Part shown: in pieces, positions 13,301 to 24,196 of the stretch
Position numbering within the stretch: position 1 is the stretch's first letter
Layout of the letters: each line of letters begins with the position of its first letter
Assembly: GCA_963965975.1 (NCBI GenBank)
Contig: OZ014413.1
Span: forward strand, 436,501-500,500
Source of the DNA: Xestospongia bergquistia
Taxonomy: Eukaryota; Porifera; Demospongiae; Haplosclerida; Petrosiidae
Direction: 5' to 3'
Length of the DNA: 64,000 nucleotides
Position numbers and translations under genes: made by a program
The notes under the pieces: model-generated
Told to the model about the DNA's origin: nothing
The model's input: only the letters and a program-made list of their open reading frames with translations
Database searches by the model: none

Positions 13301-13699
13301 CACTTAATAATTCTGTTACTGTCACAGCAGTGTTCTCTTCTCCTATTTTCTTGAGAGCATTAACTAAAGAGTCCACTGTAGGTCCACCATTCTCATCAAC
13401 CTTGTCAGCTCTACTCAACCATTTAGTCAAACACTCATGAAGACACATATGTGGATCATTATTATACTTTTCTTTAATATTTGCTAGAGTACTACGTAGC
13501 AGACCAAGTTGTAGACCAAGAGAAAACCATCTGTGACTTGGAAAGTATCCCTGTCTCAAAGAACTGACAATGTCATTTAAAGAGCCAACACCTAATTATA
13601 AAAGAAATAAGTAATATAATTATTTTACAAAATAATTCGATACATTATTCACTTACCAAGCTCTACATGGCTCTGTTCTAAGGACTGTTCTGCACCCAT
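7355..13699 (-). CDS. Death / CARD-like / ROC-COR GTPase / ZU5 / CARD-like multidomain protein
   Basis: Exons read on the minus strand: 13699-13657 (ATG, MGAEQSLEQS), 13593-13302 (Death), about 13247-13024 (CARD-like, with SIVSEDPNKL), about 12373-12318, about 12243-12055 (basic, nuclear-localisation-like VRKRKVV and KRKRKV), 11852-9828 (675 codons), about 9617-8985 (ZU5), then small exons to a final one at about 7671-7355. The big exon has a Walker A GPPGSGKS, a switch-like DSGGQ and a COR-type stretch (VRWFLFQVELEKHQ to LNPKPLLDKLSLLI), as in Roco proteins and DAPK1. The ZU5 block resembles those of UNC5 and PIDD. Exons at about 8610-8050 may be UPA-like, which is uncertain. The last exon is another CARD-like fold (LIRKLYSKEVISDSVYKRV). 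Total is about 1,500 residues. The likely role is a GTP-regulated death-fold signalling scaffold; small-exon borders are approximate. Confidence 0.8.
7811..7866. repeat. intronic hairpin
   Basis: CCTCCTTTTTGATAATCTG and CAGATTATCAAAAGGATGAGG are near-perfect inverted arms around a few bases. It lies in the intron before the last exon of the ROC-COR gene. It could be a small foldback insertion. Confidence 0.6.
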
Positions 13700-13786
13700 A
13701 ACGAAGACGCTAACTTGCTAAGCAACGTTAACATAGGGTGGAGTTCACTAGATCTGCGCATGCTCAGTAGGGTGGTGCTCGTCACC

Positions 13787-14586
13787 CAGTGGTGTACCTT
13801 ATTTGCAAAAAGGAACCATTTTCAGGCCTGGAGATTCCACCCAGGCCTTCAGGTCATGGCCTGGGCAATAATTTGAGGACAACTATTTTTTTCTTTTTAA
13901 CTATAATAGTAATTAAATGCCTTGATGTCTCCACTTCTGCAATCAAAAGCAGGTTCCATCAGAAAGATTTTTCCATCCACTGCAATTTAGAGCAGCTACT
14001 GGTGAAAGCATTGGAAAAAAAAAGATTATTCAAATGAGCTTATCATAATCACAGAGCTATACAGCTCTGATTTCAACAAATCTGATCTAGAAACACAGTT
14101 GGAAATTTAGTTCAATTGATATTCAACCAAGTGGAAGATTTTTGAATATTTATGACATTCACCAGCACTTCAAATCATTGCCTGACTCTCAAATCAGATA
14201 CCCAAATCAGGTAGTTTTGGTTGTCAAGTTCATTCTTCTAATGCCCAGTACCAACGCCGTCTCTGAAAGGAGTGCTTCTGCTGTACGTAGAATAAAAAGT
14301 TATCTTTGTACAACGATGACACAGCAAAGAATGAATAATATCATGATACTACATATTCACAAACATTTAACTGACACAGTTAATCATTAAAAAATACTTA
14401 ATTACTTTATCACTACTAATGATGAACATTGTGAACATTTTAGAATATTTCCTTAAGAAACAAACATTTGATTTGTGTATACAATAAACATTTATTTTAT
14501 TCTTTTTTCAATGATCATGAATTGCTGCAATTTTAGTACTTCATTTGCAATGGCCTGGGCAGCTCATTTGAGCTTCCTCCACCCCT
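13787..14586 (+). mobile_element. hAT-family DNA transposon remnant
   Basis: Imperfect terminal repeats CAGTGGTGTA at the left and, in reverse complement, CAGGGGTGGA at the right enclose about 800 bp. The interior near 14142-14390 translates to the C-terminal hAT dimerisation region (MPSTNAVSERSASAVRRIKS, then TMTQQRMNNIMILHIHKHL). About 13910-14040 matches the preceding transposase stretch but has frame breaks, so the copy is dead. No clear 8-bp target-site duplication is seen. Confidence 0.75.
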
Positions 14587-14589
14587 GAT

Positions 14590-15045
14590 TTTTGTTAATA
14601 AATCTCAAAAACGTTAATTTTAGTTATTGTGTACACAAACATACATTTATCACTAGATGTTTGCTAAATTATATCTCAGTTGAAAAACAATAGGTAAGTT
14701 GAATGTAAAATTTACTAGATATCCTTTAAACAGAATTGCTTCGTGATCTCTTGCATAATTGATCATAATCTGTTTGTTGTCATTAGTAATATAAAAAAAA
14801 GTAACATAAAATATTTTACTTGGTTTCCATCAATTTCATCAGCAGCTTGATCTTTGAATGCGAATCCCCAAGAACCACCAATCTCCCAATCAGTAATGTT
14901 ACATTTAAGTGTTTTTATATAAATATTAAATAGAAGTGGTCCTTATTGCAAATCAGGTCACATATATACATACACTTCGTGTTTTGTCATCAAATAACAA
15001 ATTTACAATACATGTATTATTGTACTATTTTGGTAGTTATATTAT
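14590..15045. other. gene-free stretch
   Basis: No exon or recognised element; ordinary AT-rich noncoding sequence. Confidence 0.4.
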
Positions 15046-15604
15046 TAACCTCGCTGCGCGTGGGCGCATAGCGAGGGTACTGTAGTCTAGATCTGTCAGT
15101 GTGTGTGTACCCGGGCAAATGGCTTTGAACTGCTTTAACTCGGCAAACACGGCACTGGTATTAAAAGTCTGAAAAACATTTGAAAAAAAGCACAGCTTTC
15201 AGTGAAGATTCGAGAATTCAATAAAAACCTCCTGCATACAGCTTATGACATTTTCTAACTTTTTAAAGTGAGAATTTCTGCAAAAATACTTCTTTGGAAA
15301 GTTATGACAGTTTTACTAACTTTTGGCAGTTATCTTTTTCGATACATTGAACGCGAACTAAAAATACTATTCACCATAGCTGTCATTGGAGAATCACTAA
15401 CTTTTACTAAGAAGTTGGAAAGTATTGGACCTTTTGTCAATTAGAGTGCAAAGTACCCAGTAGACGCACTAAACGGCAAAGCTGAATGCTGAGTCATCAA
15501 TAAGCATCTTGCGCATCACGTGAGATATCTCTTGTCTGTATTAGGTCACTTGAGGAGGCTAAAGAGAATAAAGAAAGTTTCTGCATAAGACTGCAGCGAG
15601 GTTA
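15046..15604. mobile_element. non-autonomous element with 12-bp terminal inverted repeats
   Basis: TAACCTCGCTGC at 15046-15057 is the exact reverse complement of GCAGCGAGGTTA at 15593-15604. The enclosed ~559 bp is clearly more GC-rich at its ends than the flanks and holds no reading frame of note. It looks like a MITE. A TA or TTA target duplication is possible but cannot be told apart from the repeat itself. Confidence 0.75.
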
Positions 15605-16007
15605 AGAAATTTATTTTAAACTGATTCTGAATAACAGAAGGTTCACCCTAAGTAGGCCTTCTTCAGCTTTTGGAATCAGTAACAAAATGGAAAAAAATGG
15701 AGGAGCACAATGAATGCTGTATGCTTTCATGATACATTTACCTATAATGCACAATTGTTATTTCGAAATGACTTCTCTGGATCTAATACTTCTCAGATTA
15801 GGTTGTAGCAAACATTGATTTATATTCCCTTGTGTCTTTTTATTTAAATTTCATAATGTTTCTGTTCTTGTTCTAGTGTATACTGTATACTTACTAAAAC
15901 ACGTCCAAAATTACTAAACTAATGGAAACAAACAATTAATGAATAAATATTTATATGAATAATTCACCAGATCAAATGATGTAAAAAATGTAAACTGTAT
16001 TACATTG

Positions 16008-16931
16008 TTTTAAATATAGAGATTAATTGAGCTTTATGAACGTGATAGAATTCTGAAAAAAAGTTAACAGAACGTTTCGGCCAAAGGCCTTCATCAGCTG
16101 TTTAAGAAACATTGGCAAAAAAACAGTCACTTATATAGCAATGCATGATGTTTACAGTTATTATGTAGGCCAGAAGTTGTCCTAGGAAGATAGAAAAGGA
16201 CGCTAAGTTGTACCATGTTGGAGATCACGAGTACAGAGTTGTACCACGAAGCACGAAAAGGACGCGAACTAGTTAATTAAATTATAGGGGGAGTGGCTGT
16301 AAGTTATTACGAAGATCGTTAACTGCAGAATAGAGAGGTCCAGGTAGGATTAATGATTAGGCCTGGATCAGAGTTGATGGTGTTGCTGGTGGTTTTTATG
16401 TAGATGGCCTCTTTAGTTCTCCTCTTCCACCAGTTGATTTCTTGTTCTAGTATTCTGCTTTCAACCCATAAAATCCTGTGTCCTGTATCAATGTAGTGGC
16501 ATGCAAGAGCATTGTTGGTATCCCTGTTCATGACAGCTCTTTTGTGTTCAGCTATCCTAGTCTTCAATGTTCGGCCTGTTTCCCCGATGTAGACAGCTCC
16601 ACATTCACAGGGGATCTTATAGATGACTCCAATCTTTTCTTCCTGTGGAATGGGGGTCTTGACACATGATAAGGACCTTCTGAGGGTATTCTTTGAGGTA
16701 AAAGCTGTTGTGATGTTGAGGTGGCGACAGGCTTTCCCAATGTCCTCACTGAGACCTCTGACATAAGGGAGAACTAGGGTTCTTTTTCTGTCTGTCTTTG
16801 TTAAAGGGTCACAGGGAGAAGGCCTTTGGCCGAAACGTTCTGTTAACTTTTTTTCAGAATTCTATCACGTTCATAAAGCTCAATTAATCTCTATATTTAA
16901 AATTATGAATAACGTGATAAACAAAATTCCT
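16008..16931 (-). mobile_element. Penelope-like retroelement fragment with inverted terminal arms
   Basis: About 16011-16095 and 16818-16903 are near-perfect inverted copies of each other (TTAATTGAGCTTTATGAACG and GAACGTTTCGGCCAAAGGCC in the left arm). A 14-bp direct repeat ACTGTATTACATTG flanks the whole at 15994-16007 and 16932-16945. Between the arms the minus strand encodes a GIY-YIG nuclease. The words CTGATGA, a GGCC/GGCC stem and GAAAC in the left arm (minus strand, 16097-16074) match the conserved core of the hammerhead ribozymes reported from Penelope-like elements. The reverse transcriptase is absent, so this is a 3' fragment. Confidence 0.75.
16319..16770 (-). pseudogene. GIY-YIG endonuclease region of a Penelope-like element
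   Basis: Two overlapping minus-strand frames join as one domain. IGVIYKIPCECGAVYIGETG carries the GIY-YIG pattern; TLKTRIAEHKRAV and NNALACHYIDTGHRI follow, then NWWKRRTKEAIYIK. The upstream frame (RTLVLPYVRGLSEDI) is also typical of the sequence before the nuclease in these elements. One frame change near 16565 and loss of everything upstream make it nonfunctional. Confidence 0.75.
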
Positions 16932-16944
16932 ACTGTATTACATT

Positions 16945-17600
16945 GATTATTAGGATGTGACTGTCTCCATGCCAACATTGTTTGTAAAAGATCAATAATA
17001 TCAGACTAAAGAGAGAACAACTTTAGTGTTATAACAATACATATGTACATTCACCTCAAAACTACGCCCTCTAATAATGACTAAACAACAAAGTCAAACA
17101 CAGACTATGATCACTTTATGTCTATTAAAGATATCACTACTGGACAACCTCAGCTTGCACTATAACTATTGTATGAAAGATATGGATGTCCTTTTCTTTG
17201 CGTATATACTCAAAAAGTGGATGGGCCTTAATTTGAAGCAGTAACTTCATGAGTGGGTGTGGTAGGTATCACATCATAATTTACTGGAGAGTCATACTTT
17301 TATGATGACACAAATGTCAGTTCGTTATCATTACTGGAAAACAGCAGCTACTATCAAGTTAACAAAAATGGATTCTCCCATGTCCTCAGAGAGCTGACCT
17401 CTTATATAATGACATTATTGTAGTTAAACATAATTTTTTTATTTGAGCTACAGATAAAATTGTAGATATGTAAATTTAATATGTCATTTTAAAAGAGAGT
17501 CAATGGGGACTGGTATTGGGTACGGCAAGTGCAGATTGGAATTCCACTTGCACACCACATGGCAATTAACATAAACTGCTATAACTCTTGGAAATAACAT
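16945..17600. other. gene-free stretch
   Basis: No supported exon. AACATTGTTTGTAAAAGATC at about 16975 recurs at about 26860 downstream of BRCA2, and AATATGTCATTTTAAA near 17470 is a scrap of the foldback family at 3119. Confidence 0.45.
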
Positions 17601-17764
17601 CACTCTATCATGTATCAATGCTATATATGGCATGCATAATTATATTATATATTGAATTTGATAACTATATAAAGTTAAAGTGTGGTTATAGAGACAGTTA
17701 TACTTATTAAAATACTACATTTAAATCATTTGACTATTATTCAGAATCAACAAAAATTCCTTAG

Positions 17765-18255
17765 CTATGGAAACAATGACCATTAATAACCATCATAGTT
17801 AATGTTTTATTTTTAGTTAATATATCAGAGAGTTGTTGTCTTCCAAAGTCAGTGACATTGAGACGATAAAGACGCAGATCATTTAATGTTGTGTCATCAA
17901 TCATGTGATATGAACTATGTCTTCATCTACAATAGTATGGTCACAAATCAACCATAATCTCTTAAGCTTAAAGAGAGCTTTACGAAATGTCTGTATAGAG
18001 TTAGGTAAGAGAGGAGAGGACAAAAGGTGTAATCCCTCCATTGTTCTATTATAATAAAGTGCACAAGATAATCCGTGGACACAGTCACTGTCAAAAGGAG
18101 TATTCCATATATCGAGTCTTGTAACTAGACATTCATTGATGTTATTTAACACTATTAGTAAACTGTCAGATGATGACCAGAGAGTTATCTCCCAATAGTT
18201 GTTTCTTTGTAAGTTTAATTGATTCATAACACATTGTTTCAAAGTAGGTGAAACT
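17765..18255 (-). pseudogene. decayed leucine-rich-repeat exon, copy 2
   Basis: The minus-strand frame from about 18242 encodes MNQLNLQRNNYWEITLWSSS and ECLVTRLDIWNTPFDSDCVH, then KALFKLKRLWLICDHTIVDE. This aligns with the start of the LRR tail of gene A (IDECPVKALHIENTPLNSCC). A small deletion near 17910 shifts the frame; the next repeat, FGRQQLSDILTKNKTLTMM, continues in another frame to about 17770. Its 3' half and flank (17581-18010) are a near copy of 6145-6600. No promoter or N-terminal domain is attached, so it is a relic. Confidence 0.75.
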
Positions 18256-18259
18256 CTAT

Positions 18260-20015
18260 CACCATGCCATACAAGGTGTTGACCTTACCTACACTTTGAT
18301 CCCATGTTCAAAAGGGGTGGGTCTCACAAAGGACACATTATTTGTGCAATGTGTGTGCTCAGTAAAATAATAAGAAACAGAGCTTATTGACAAGTCATAG
18401 TTGCCTCTCAAATTATTTCCTACTAATGAGCTCCACCGTAATTCACTTTACTGAAGTATGAAATTTTATTAAAAACACAATAAATTTTCTTTTATGCTAA
18501 ATATTTGAATGTTATTATTATACACATAAACTAATTTAATAGAGTTTCCATTTCAGTTTAAATCATTGTTTAATTACCTATTGGAAATAATAAAAAATAT
18601 TATTAAAGATACAGTTAAGAATCATCATTACCGAATGAAAACATACTTACTACATCACTGATACTAATCTATACAAATAATCAAACACGTTATCAATATG
18701 CCAAATAATAAACCTGGTACTATAGAAATAATATACCATTGGTTATTGTTCAAACCAGCAGCACACAGAGTGAACAAGGTAGTCTTAAGATCAATTCTAT
18801 ACTTTTATTTGTTTTCACTTTATGACTTTAAAAGATGAAAATTAACTGACTACATTCAATAAATTTATTTAAACTACTGTGGTTATGATCAATTTGTATA
18901 ATACCAAAAAATTGTATGATCTTAAAAAATTTAGGAAAACTTTTACAATTATAATCTTTTAAATAAAGTGTAATCACAAGAGAACAAGTCAATAAATTTC
19001 AGAAATTCATCAAACATAGGGATGATGACAAAAGTATCTCAGATAAAGTCACAATAGGAATAGCAGTGTGAAAATCCCTACATGTAACTAAACAGTACTG
19101 TTTCATAGCTACATTTATTCTGGAACAGACCTTGTCTCTTTTTGAGGAACAATGTCTCCTTATAAATATGGAAAAAATATATTATCAAATGTACTTACAT
19201 AGGAAGAAGCCTTGAGACAAGATAGAAAATTGGCTTAATGATTATTTTGTTTACTGAATTTTTCCTTATGAATTAATTCAATGTAAACAATTGGTGTCTC
19301 TCAGCAAGACTGATTAAAAGTCACTACTTTCAATATTAAAATATAGAATAGAATACCTCATGTAAAAACATAATTATCTATGTAAAAATAATTCTTAACA
19401 ATTGTTTAGTTTTGCAGTTAGAGTGTGTTAAATATAAAGATTAAACACAACACCATGTCATCACTACATGTACTGGCTACCTGATAGATACATGAGTACA
19501 ATTGATACAACTATCATTATATTACTTTCATTTTATTACTCTAACTGAAACTCATATCTTCAAATGCTTTACATAACAGATCTTGTATTTCACTTAGCGT
19601 ATGTTCATCTGTCTTCCATTCTAGGATGAACTCAACTGATTTCCATTGCATTTGGTCTACTAACAGTGGAAAGTAATATACTACCAGTATGTCAGTATGT
19701 AAGTTGCAAACTATTAAAGAAAACAATCTGTTGTCTTAACTATTTATTTGAACTGATTATTTTGTTAGACAATTGTTTATAGAAAGCAATTTTTACTCTA
19801 ATGTAGTAAAATACTTGGATTCATATACAATTAGAATACTTTCACAATTCACATCAAAATAACATCACAAACACACACCAACAAATTCATTGATAAAGTG
19901 ATGTGTCATTTTTAATATATAAAAATGAGTTTTATATACAAATATGACAACAATTTGTTTTTATATGTGATCATGAATAGAGTTAAATTAATCAGGTACA
20001 ATACATGAAGTTCAT
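18260..20015. other. AT-rich stretch, no intact gene
   Basis: Apart from the small relic exon listed at 19545-19665, nothing is recognised on either strand. Confidence 0.4.
19545..19665 (-). pseudogene. scrap of the TCYAPRHIM-type module
   Basis: Minus-strand text QWKSVEFILEWKTDEHTLSE followed by IQDLLCKAFEDMSF matches the centre of the conserved module of genes A-D (IEFTLEWNIDEHTLSEIKEL in B). Only about 40 residues survive, with no splice partners visible. Confidence 0.7.
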
Positions 20016-20019
20016 TGAG

Positions 20020-20260
20020 TGAGTTTATAGATCATATTCAAGTAATTAACACAAAATACCATCAAATATATTACTTATATATCTGTCTACTTAGAAGAAT
20101 TAGACCAGCTGTCAGAGCCATATAAGGTAATCAAATTTAGAATCATATGATGTTTGTAAGTACATATAAACTTTGAGTTGGTCTCAGTAGTCTAGACCAC
20201 TAACGAAACCAATTAATTATAAGTACAAGGAAATGTTAATTATGTATATTATATGATATC
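20020..20260. repeat. duplicated flank, copy 1 of 3
   Basis: The block with CAAGTAATTAACACAAAATA, AGAGCCATATAAGGTAATCA and ACATATAAACTTTGAGTTGG recurs at about 21325-21560 and 22985-23190. The three copies bracket the decayed MACPF genes and record repeated tandem duplication of the unit. Confidence 0.75.
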
Positions 20261-20821
20261 TGTTTACCAATATTAACTATGAAAACATAGAAAAGGAAAA
20301 TTTATAAGTGACATCAAATCAAATCAATGAAACCATGTATTGAAATGACCCATCACTATTAACTCTTCAATGAGATTTTCAATTTTAGAAATTAGAAAAT
20401 TATATTTTAAATTTTTCACTAATTTTCCAATGCACAAAAAATTACCAACTGATTTGTGTGTTGGCCACATCATGAATTATTCCATTTAATGTAAGTGAAT
20501 GAGTTAGCAGTGACCAATTATTAGTTGAAGTCACATTACTAAAACCTCTAATACTGAGGACAGGTCTAATACACAGTTTATTGTTTGGAGGTTTCATGTC
20601 TAGACTATTCTCCTTATTTCACTATATGGATGTACTCATAATGTTTTGTGGTCTGTACATATAAGTATAGATTAGATTCCTGTTTCTTTATGACTTAAGA
20701 CTATCAATTCAAGAGGTAGTTTAGTAACCTTAGACCTTGGGCACTATATAAACAATCCATTGGCTGTCAAAGAAACAGATAACAGGTGTCTAACCTATAC
20801 TTACTTAGTCTTCATATAATT

Positions 20822-21333
20822 ATCATTCCTTGAATCTCTTTCTCCTTTCTATTTTACTCTTTCTCCTAGGAGCTGTTCGTTTCATTCACATCCATCTATT
20901 GGGAGTAGTTTCTATATTCCAAACTACAACTTGCTTAGTGAAGATTTGTTCGGAGGATAAAACCATTTTCAAGAGAATCCCTTTTACCTAGATAAAAAGC
21001 TAATAATTACATCATATTTAGGACACAGATACATATTATGTAACACTGAGTCCTTTTATACTGCTTTATCAAAATAAACTTCACTTTCAGTGAAATTACA
21101 GGGTGCATTTACTATGGGGCAACACTATATGCTACTACAGAAGGTATACAGTCTCTGGTGTGACTTTAGATATTCATTCTGCCAAATCTGTAGAGTATTT
21201 TGAAGCTACTTGTGTACATCAACTAATTTTATATAATAATGTTCATAAAGCTTTGAAAAGTTAACCAAAACAATTAAAGAACCATGATTGAAGTCTAGTT
21301 GGGTTAAGTAACAGTTATTTCTGGAGACTTATG
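20822..21333 (+). pseudogene. decayed MACPF gene copy 1
   Basis: This aligns with the first third of the MACPF genes, from signal peptide to the segment before the YGSH motif. The start ATG is replaced (CCTTGAATCTC where gene 2 has ATGAATCTC), a 5-nt insertion disrupts the signal-peptide end, and several stops and indels follow. Homology stops at about 21333, where the flank repeat takes over. It is not functional. Confidence 0.85.
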
Positions 21334-21769
21334 TTCATTGAGTAAGTTTATAGATTTTTTATATCCATATTCAAGTAATTAACACAAAATACCATCAAAT
21401 GTATTACTTAAATATCTATCTACTGACAAGTATTACAGCAGCTGTTAGAGCCATATAAAGTAATCAAATTTAGAATCCATATAATGCTTGTAAGTACATA
21501 TAAACTTTGAGTTGGTCTTATTAGTCTAGACCAGTAATGACCAATTAATTATAAATAGGAGGAAATGATAATTATGATATCTGTTTACCAATCCTAACTA
21601 TGAAGATATAGAAAGAGAAAATATTAATGAGCAACATGCAACTCAAATAATAAATAAATATTGTTACACACTGCCTACTTCTAGTTAATGACTATTTTAT
21701 TTTATTGTTCTTATAATAATAGTTGTTTTCTCTTGTTGTTATATATTGTAAAATCAATTGTTTGTTCTA

Positions 21770-22188
21770 TACGGAAGCCAAAAGCAGCCATCCATGTCTA
21801 CTTCGTAATTTCATATTCTACTTTGCTGTTTTCTCAATTCCAATTCTATTTTCTATCCTTCAATGGAATATTTAACAAATAAAATCCTATATTCCCACAC
21901 TAACAAGAAACATGTTGCTTCACTCCATTCTAAGAGACGGCTCGCGGTGGTCGCTTCACTTCATTGAGCTCAATAAAGTAAAGAGCGAGCACCGTGAGCT
22001 GTCTCTTAGAATGGAGCAAAGCAACATGTTTTTAGTTAGAGTGGGAGTATAGAATTTTAGTTGTTAAATATTCCATCAAAGATAGAAAATAAAATTGCAA
22101 TTAGAATATTTTTAGAAATCTTCAAAGTAGAATATGAAATTAAAAAGTAGAATATGAAATTACAAAGTAGAAATGGATGGCTTCCGTA
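21770..22188. mobile_element. foldback MITE with GTTCTA target duplication
   Basis: The element starts TACGGAAGCC and ends GGCTTCCGTA. Long inverted arms meet at about 21985 (the GGAGTGAAGC region and its complement, and AAGAGACGGCTCGCGGTGGT against its imperfect complement). GTTCTA directly precedes and follows the element, consistent with a 6-bp target-site duplication. It lies in the unit of the first decayed MACPF copy and not in that of the second. Confidence 0.85.
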
Positions 22189-22744
22189 GTTCTATTATAT
22201 TATTTTAATGATCCTAAATGTCAAAATTGTGGGTAACTTCCAAGTATGTTTTTGTATGTATTTTATTTATTCTATCACACCATAATGTCTTTATACAGTT
22301 CATAATTCATTATCAATCAATTTTTCTCACTGCTTCAAACTAATGCAATGAAAAACAATTTTTAAGTAAGTTTAACAGCTGATTTGAGTGTTGGACCACA
22401 GCATGAATTATTCCCTTTGATGTAAGTAATGAGTTAGAAGTGTTAGTTGAAGTCACATTACTAATACTGAGGACAGGTCTAATACACAGTTTAATGTTTG
22501 GAGGTTTCATGTCTAGACTATTCTCCTTATTTCACTATATGGATGTACTCATAATGTTTTGTGGTCTGTGCATATAAGTATAGATTAGATTCCTGTCACA
22601 TGTTTCTTTATGACTTAAGACTACCAATTCAAGAGGTAGTTATAGTAACCTTAGACCTTGGGCACTATATAAACAATCCATTGGCTGTCAAAGAAACAGA
22701 TAACAGGTGTCTAACCTATACTTACTTAGTCTTCATATAATTAT

Positions 22745-22985
22745 CATTCCTTGAATCTCTTTCTCCTTTCTATTTTACTCTTTCTCCTAGGAGCTGTTCG
22801 TTTCATTCACATCCATCTATCGGGAGTAGTTTCTATATTCCAAACTACAACTTGCTTAGTGAAGATTTGTTTGGAGGGTAAACCCTTTTTCAAGAAAATC
22901 CCTTTCATACCTAGATAAAAAGCCAATAATTACATCATATTTAGGACATATTATACAACAGAGAGTCCTTTTATACTGCTTTATG
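22745..22985 (+). pseudogene. decayed MACPF gene copy 2
   Basis: This is a shorter relic with the same lost start codon and the same 5-nt insertion as the copy at 20822, so both descend from an already broken gene. It covers only the signal peptide and about 60 residues, then jumps to flank repeat. The upstream 350 bp also match between the two relics, including the CACTATATAAACAATCC promoter-like word. Confidence 0.83.
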
Positions 22986-23509
22986 TATCAAATGTATTAC
23001 TTAAATATCTATCTACTGACAAGTAGTACACCAGCTGTTAGAGCCATATAAGGTAATAAAATTTAGAATCAGTATGATGTTTGTAAGTACATATAAACTT
23101 TGAGTTGGTCTTATTAGTCTAGACCACTAATGAACCAATTAATTATAAATAGGAGGAAATGATAATTATGTATATTATATGAAATCTGTTTACCAATATC
23201 AACTACGAAAAACATATAAAAGGAAAAATTATAAATGACATTAAACTCAATAATAAAATGATGTATTAAAAATGACCCATCACTGTTAACAATGAAATCA
23301 AATAATGACTTTTAGTTTGATGAAAAAAAGATAGATCCATATAATGGACATTATATATATACCAATAACTGACTATCATGTCCATATAATGAATGCAGTA
23401 TATATATATACTAATAATTGACTATCCTACAGAGTCAGGTGGTGGTATAATTTATTGCAATATTCAAACAAATACAAGTTACTTCCTCAATGAATTATTC
23501 ATTTTTTAG

Positions 23510-23604
23510 TACCGTAAACGTCAAACTTTTCGAAGTAATTATATTTTCGTGGTTGACACAAAATGCGAAATTATGAGTTCGGGAAAATTTTGACATTTAC
23601 GGTA
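23510..23604. mobile_element. 95-bp MITE, TACCGTAAA type
   Basis: TACCGTAAACGTCAAA at the left and TTTTGACATTTACGGTA at the right are inverted terminal repeats around a short centre. It is noncoding and lies upstream of MACPF gene 2. Confidence 0.8.
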
Positions 23605-23733
23605 ATTGGAAAATTACATTTCAATTTTTTTTTCACTAATTCTCCTCCAATGCACAAAATAATTACCTATCTGATATAGTATCTATAATATATAGCTGCT
23701 TTCGGTTTCCATAGAAGACTTTCAGTAGCAATA

Positions 23734-23744
23734 ACTATTTAAAG
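23734..23744 (+). promoter_or_regulatory. putative TATA-like element of MACPF gene 2
   Basis: ACTATTTAAAG plus GGACCAG matches the equivalent upstream of MACPF gene 1. A second TATA-like word (CACTATATAAATAATCC, about 24101) lies closer to the ATG and matches those before the two decayed copies. Gene 2 may therefore have two promoters, or an intron in its 5' UTR. Confidence 0.45.
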
Positions 23745-24196
23745 GGACCAGACTATATTAATACACATTATTTTAAACTGTAGTCTCATCAATTAGTTAT
23801 ACATCTTACAAGCTCAATGTAACAGGTGATGTAAATGATGTAAGCTCATTGCTAAGTTACCACAAAGATAAAACACTTTTCAGAACAAGGCTAATATACT
23901 AATAATGTCACAATGGTATGCAAAATAAGGCTAGTATAGATTACTAACAATATCACAAAAGTGTACAAGAAACAGTGCAAAACCACTTTGTGGTCGTCAT
24001 CTAATTATACAGGTGGAGGTTTGATATTTGTGGCAGGTGTCTTAGTGACCTCGTTTCTTAGAGACCAATAACTCAAATAACCTCAGCTTTGGTCACTATA
24101 TAAATAATCCCTTGATAGTCAAAGTCACTAAGAACCCTGCGACAGGTTTCTAACCTATACTTCTATACGATTATCATTCTTGAATTTGCATGCAGA

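Noticed and set aside
15612..15680. Second hammerhead-like or Penelope terminal motif (AGGCCTTCTTCAGC)
   Set aside because: Only the partial word is present, with no GAAAC at the right place; may be a scrap of a related element but cannot be supported.
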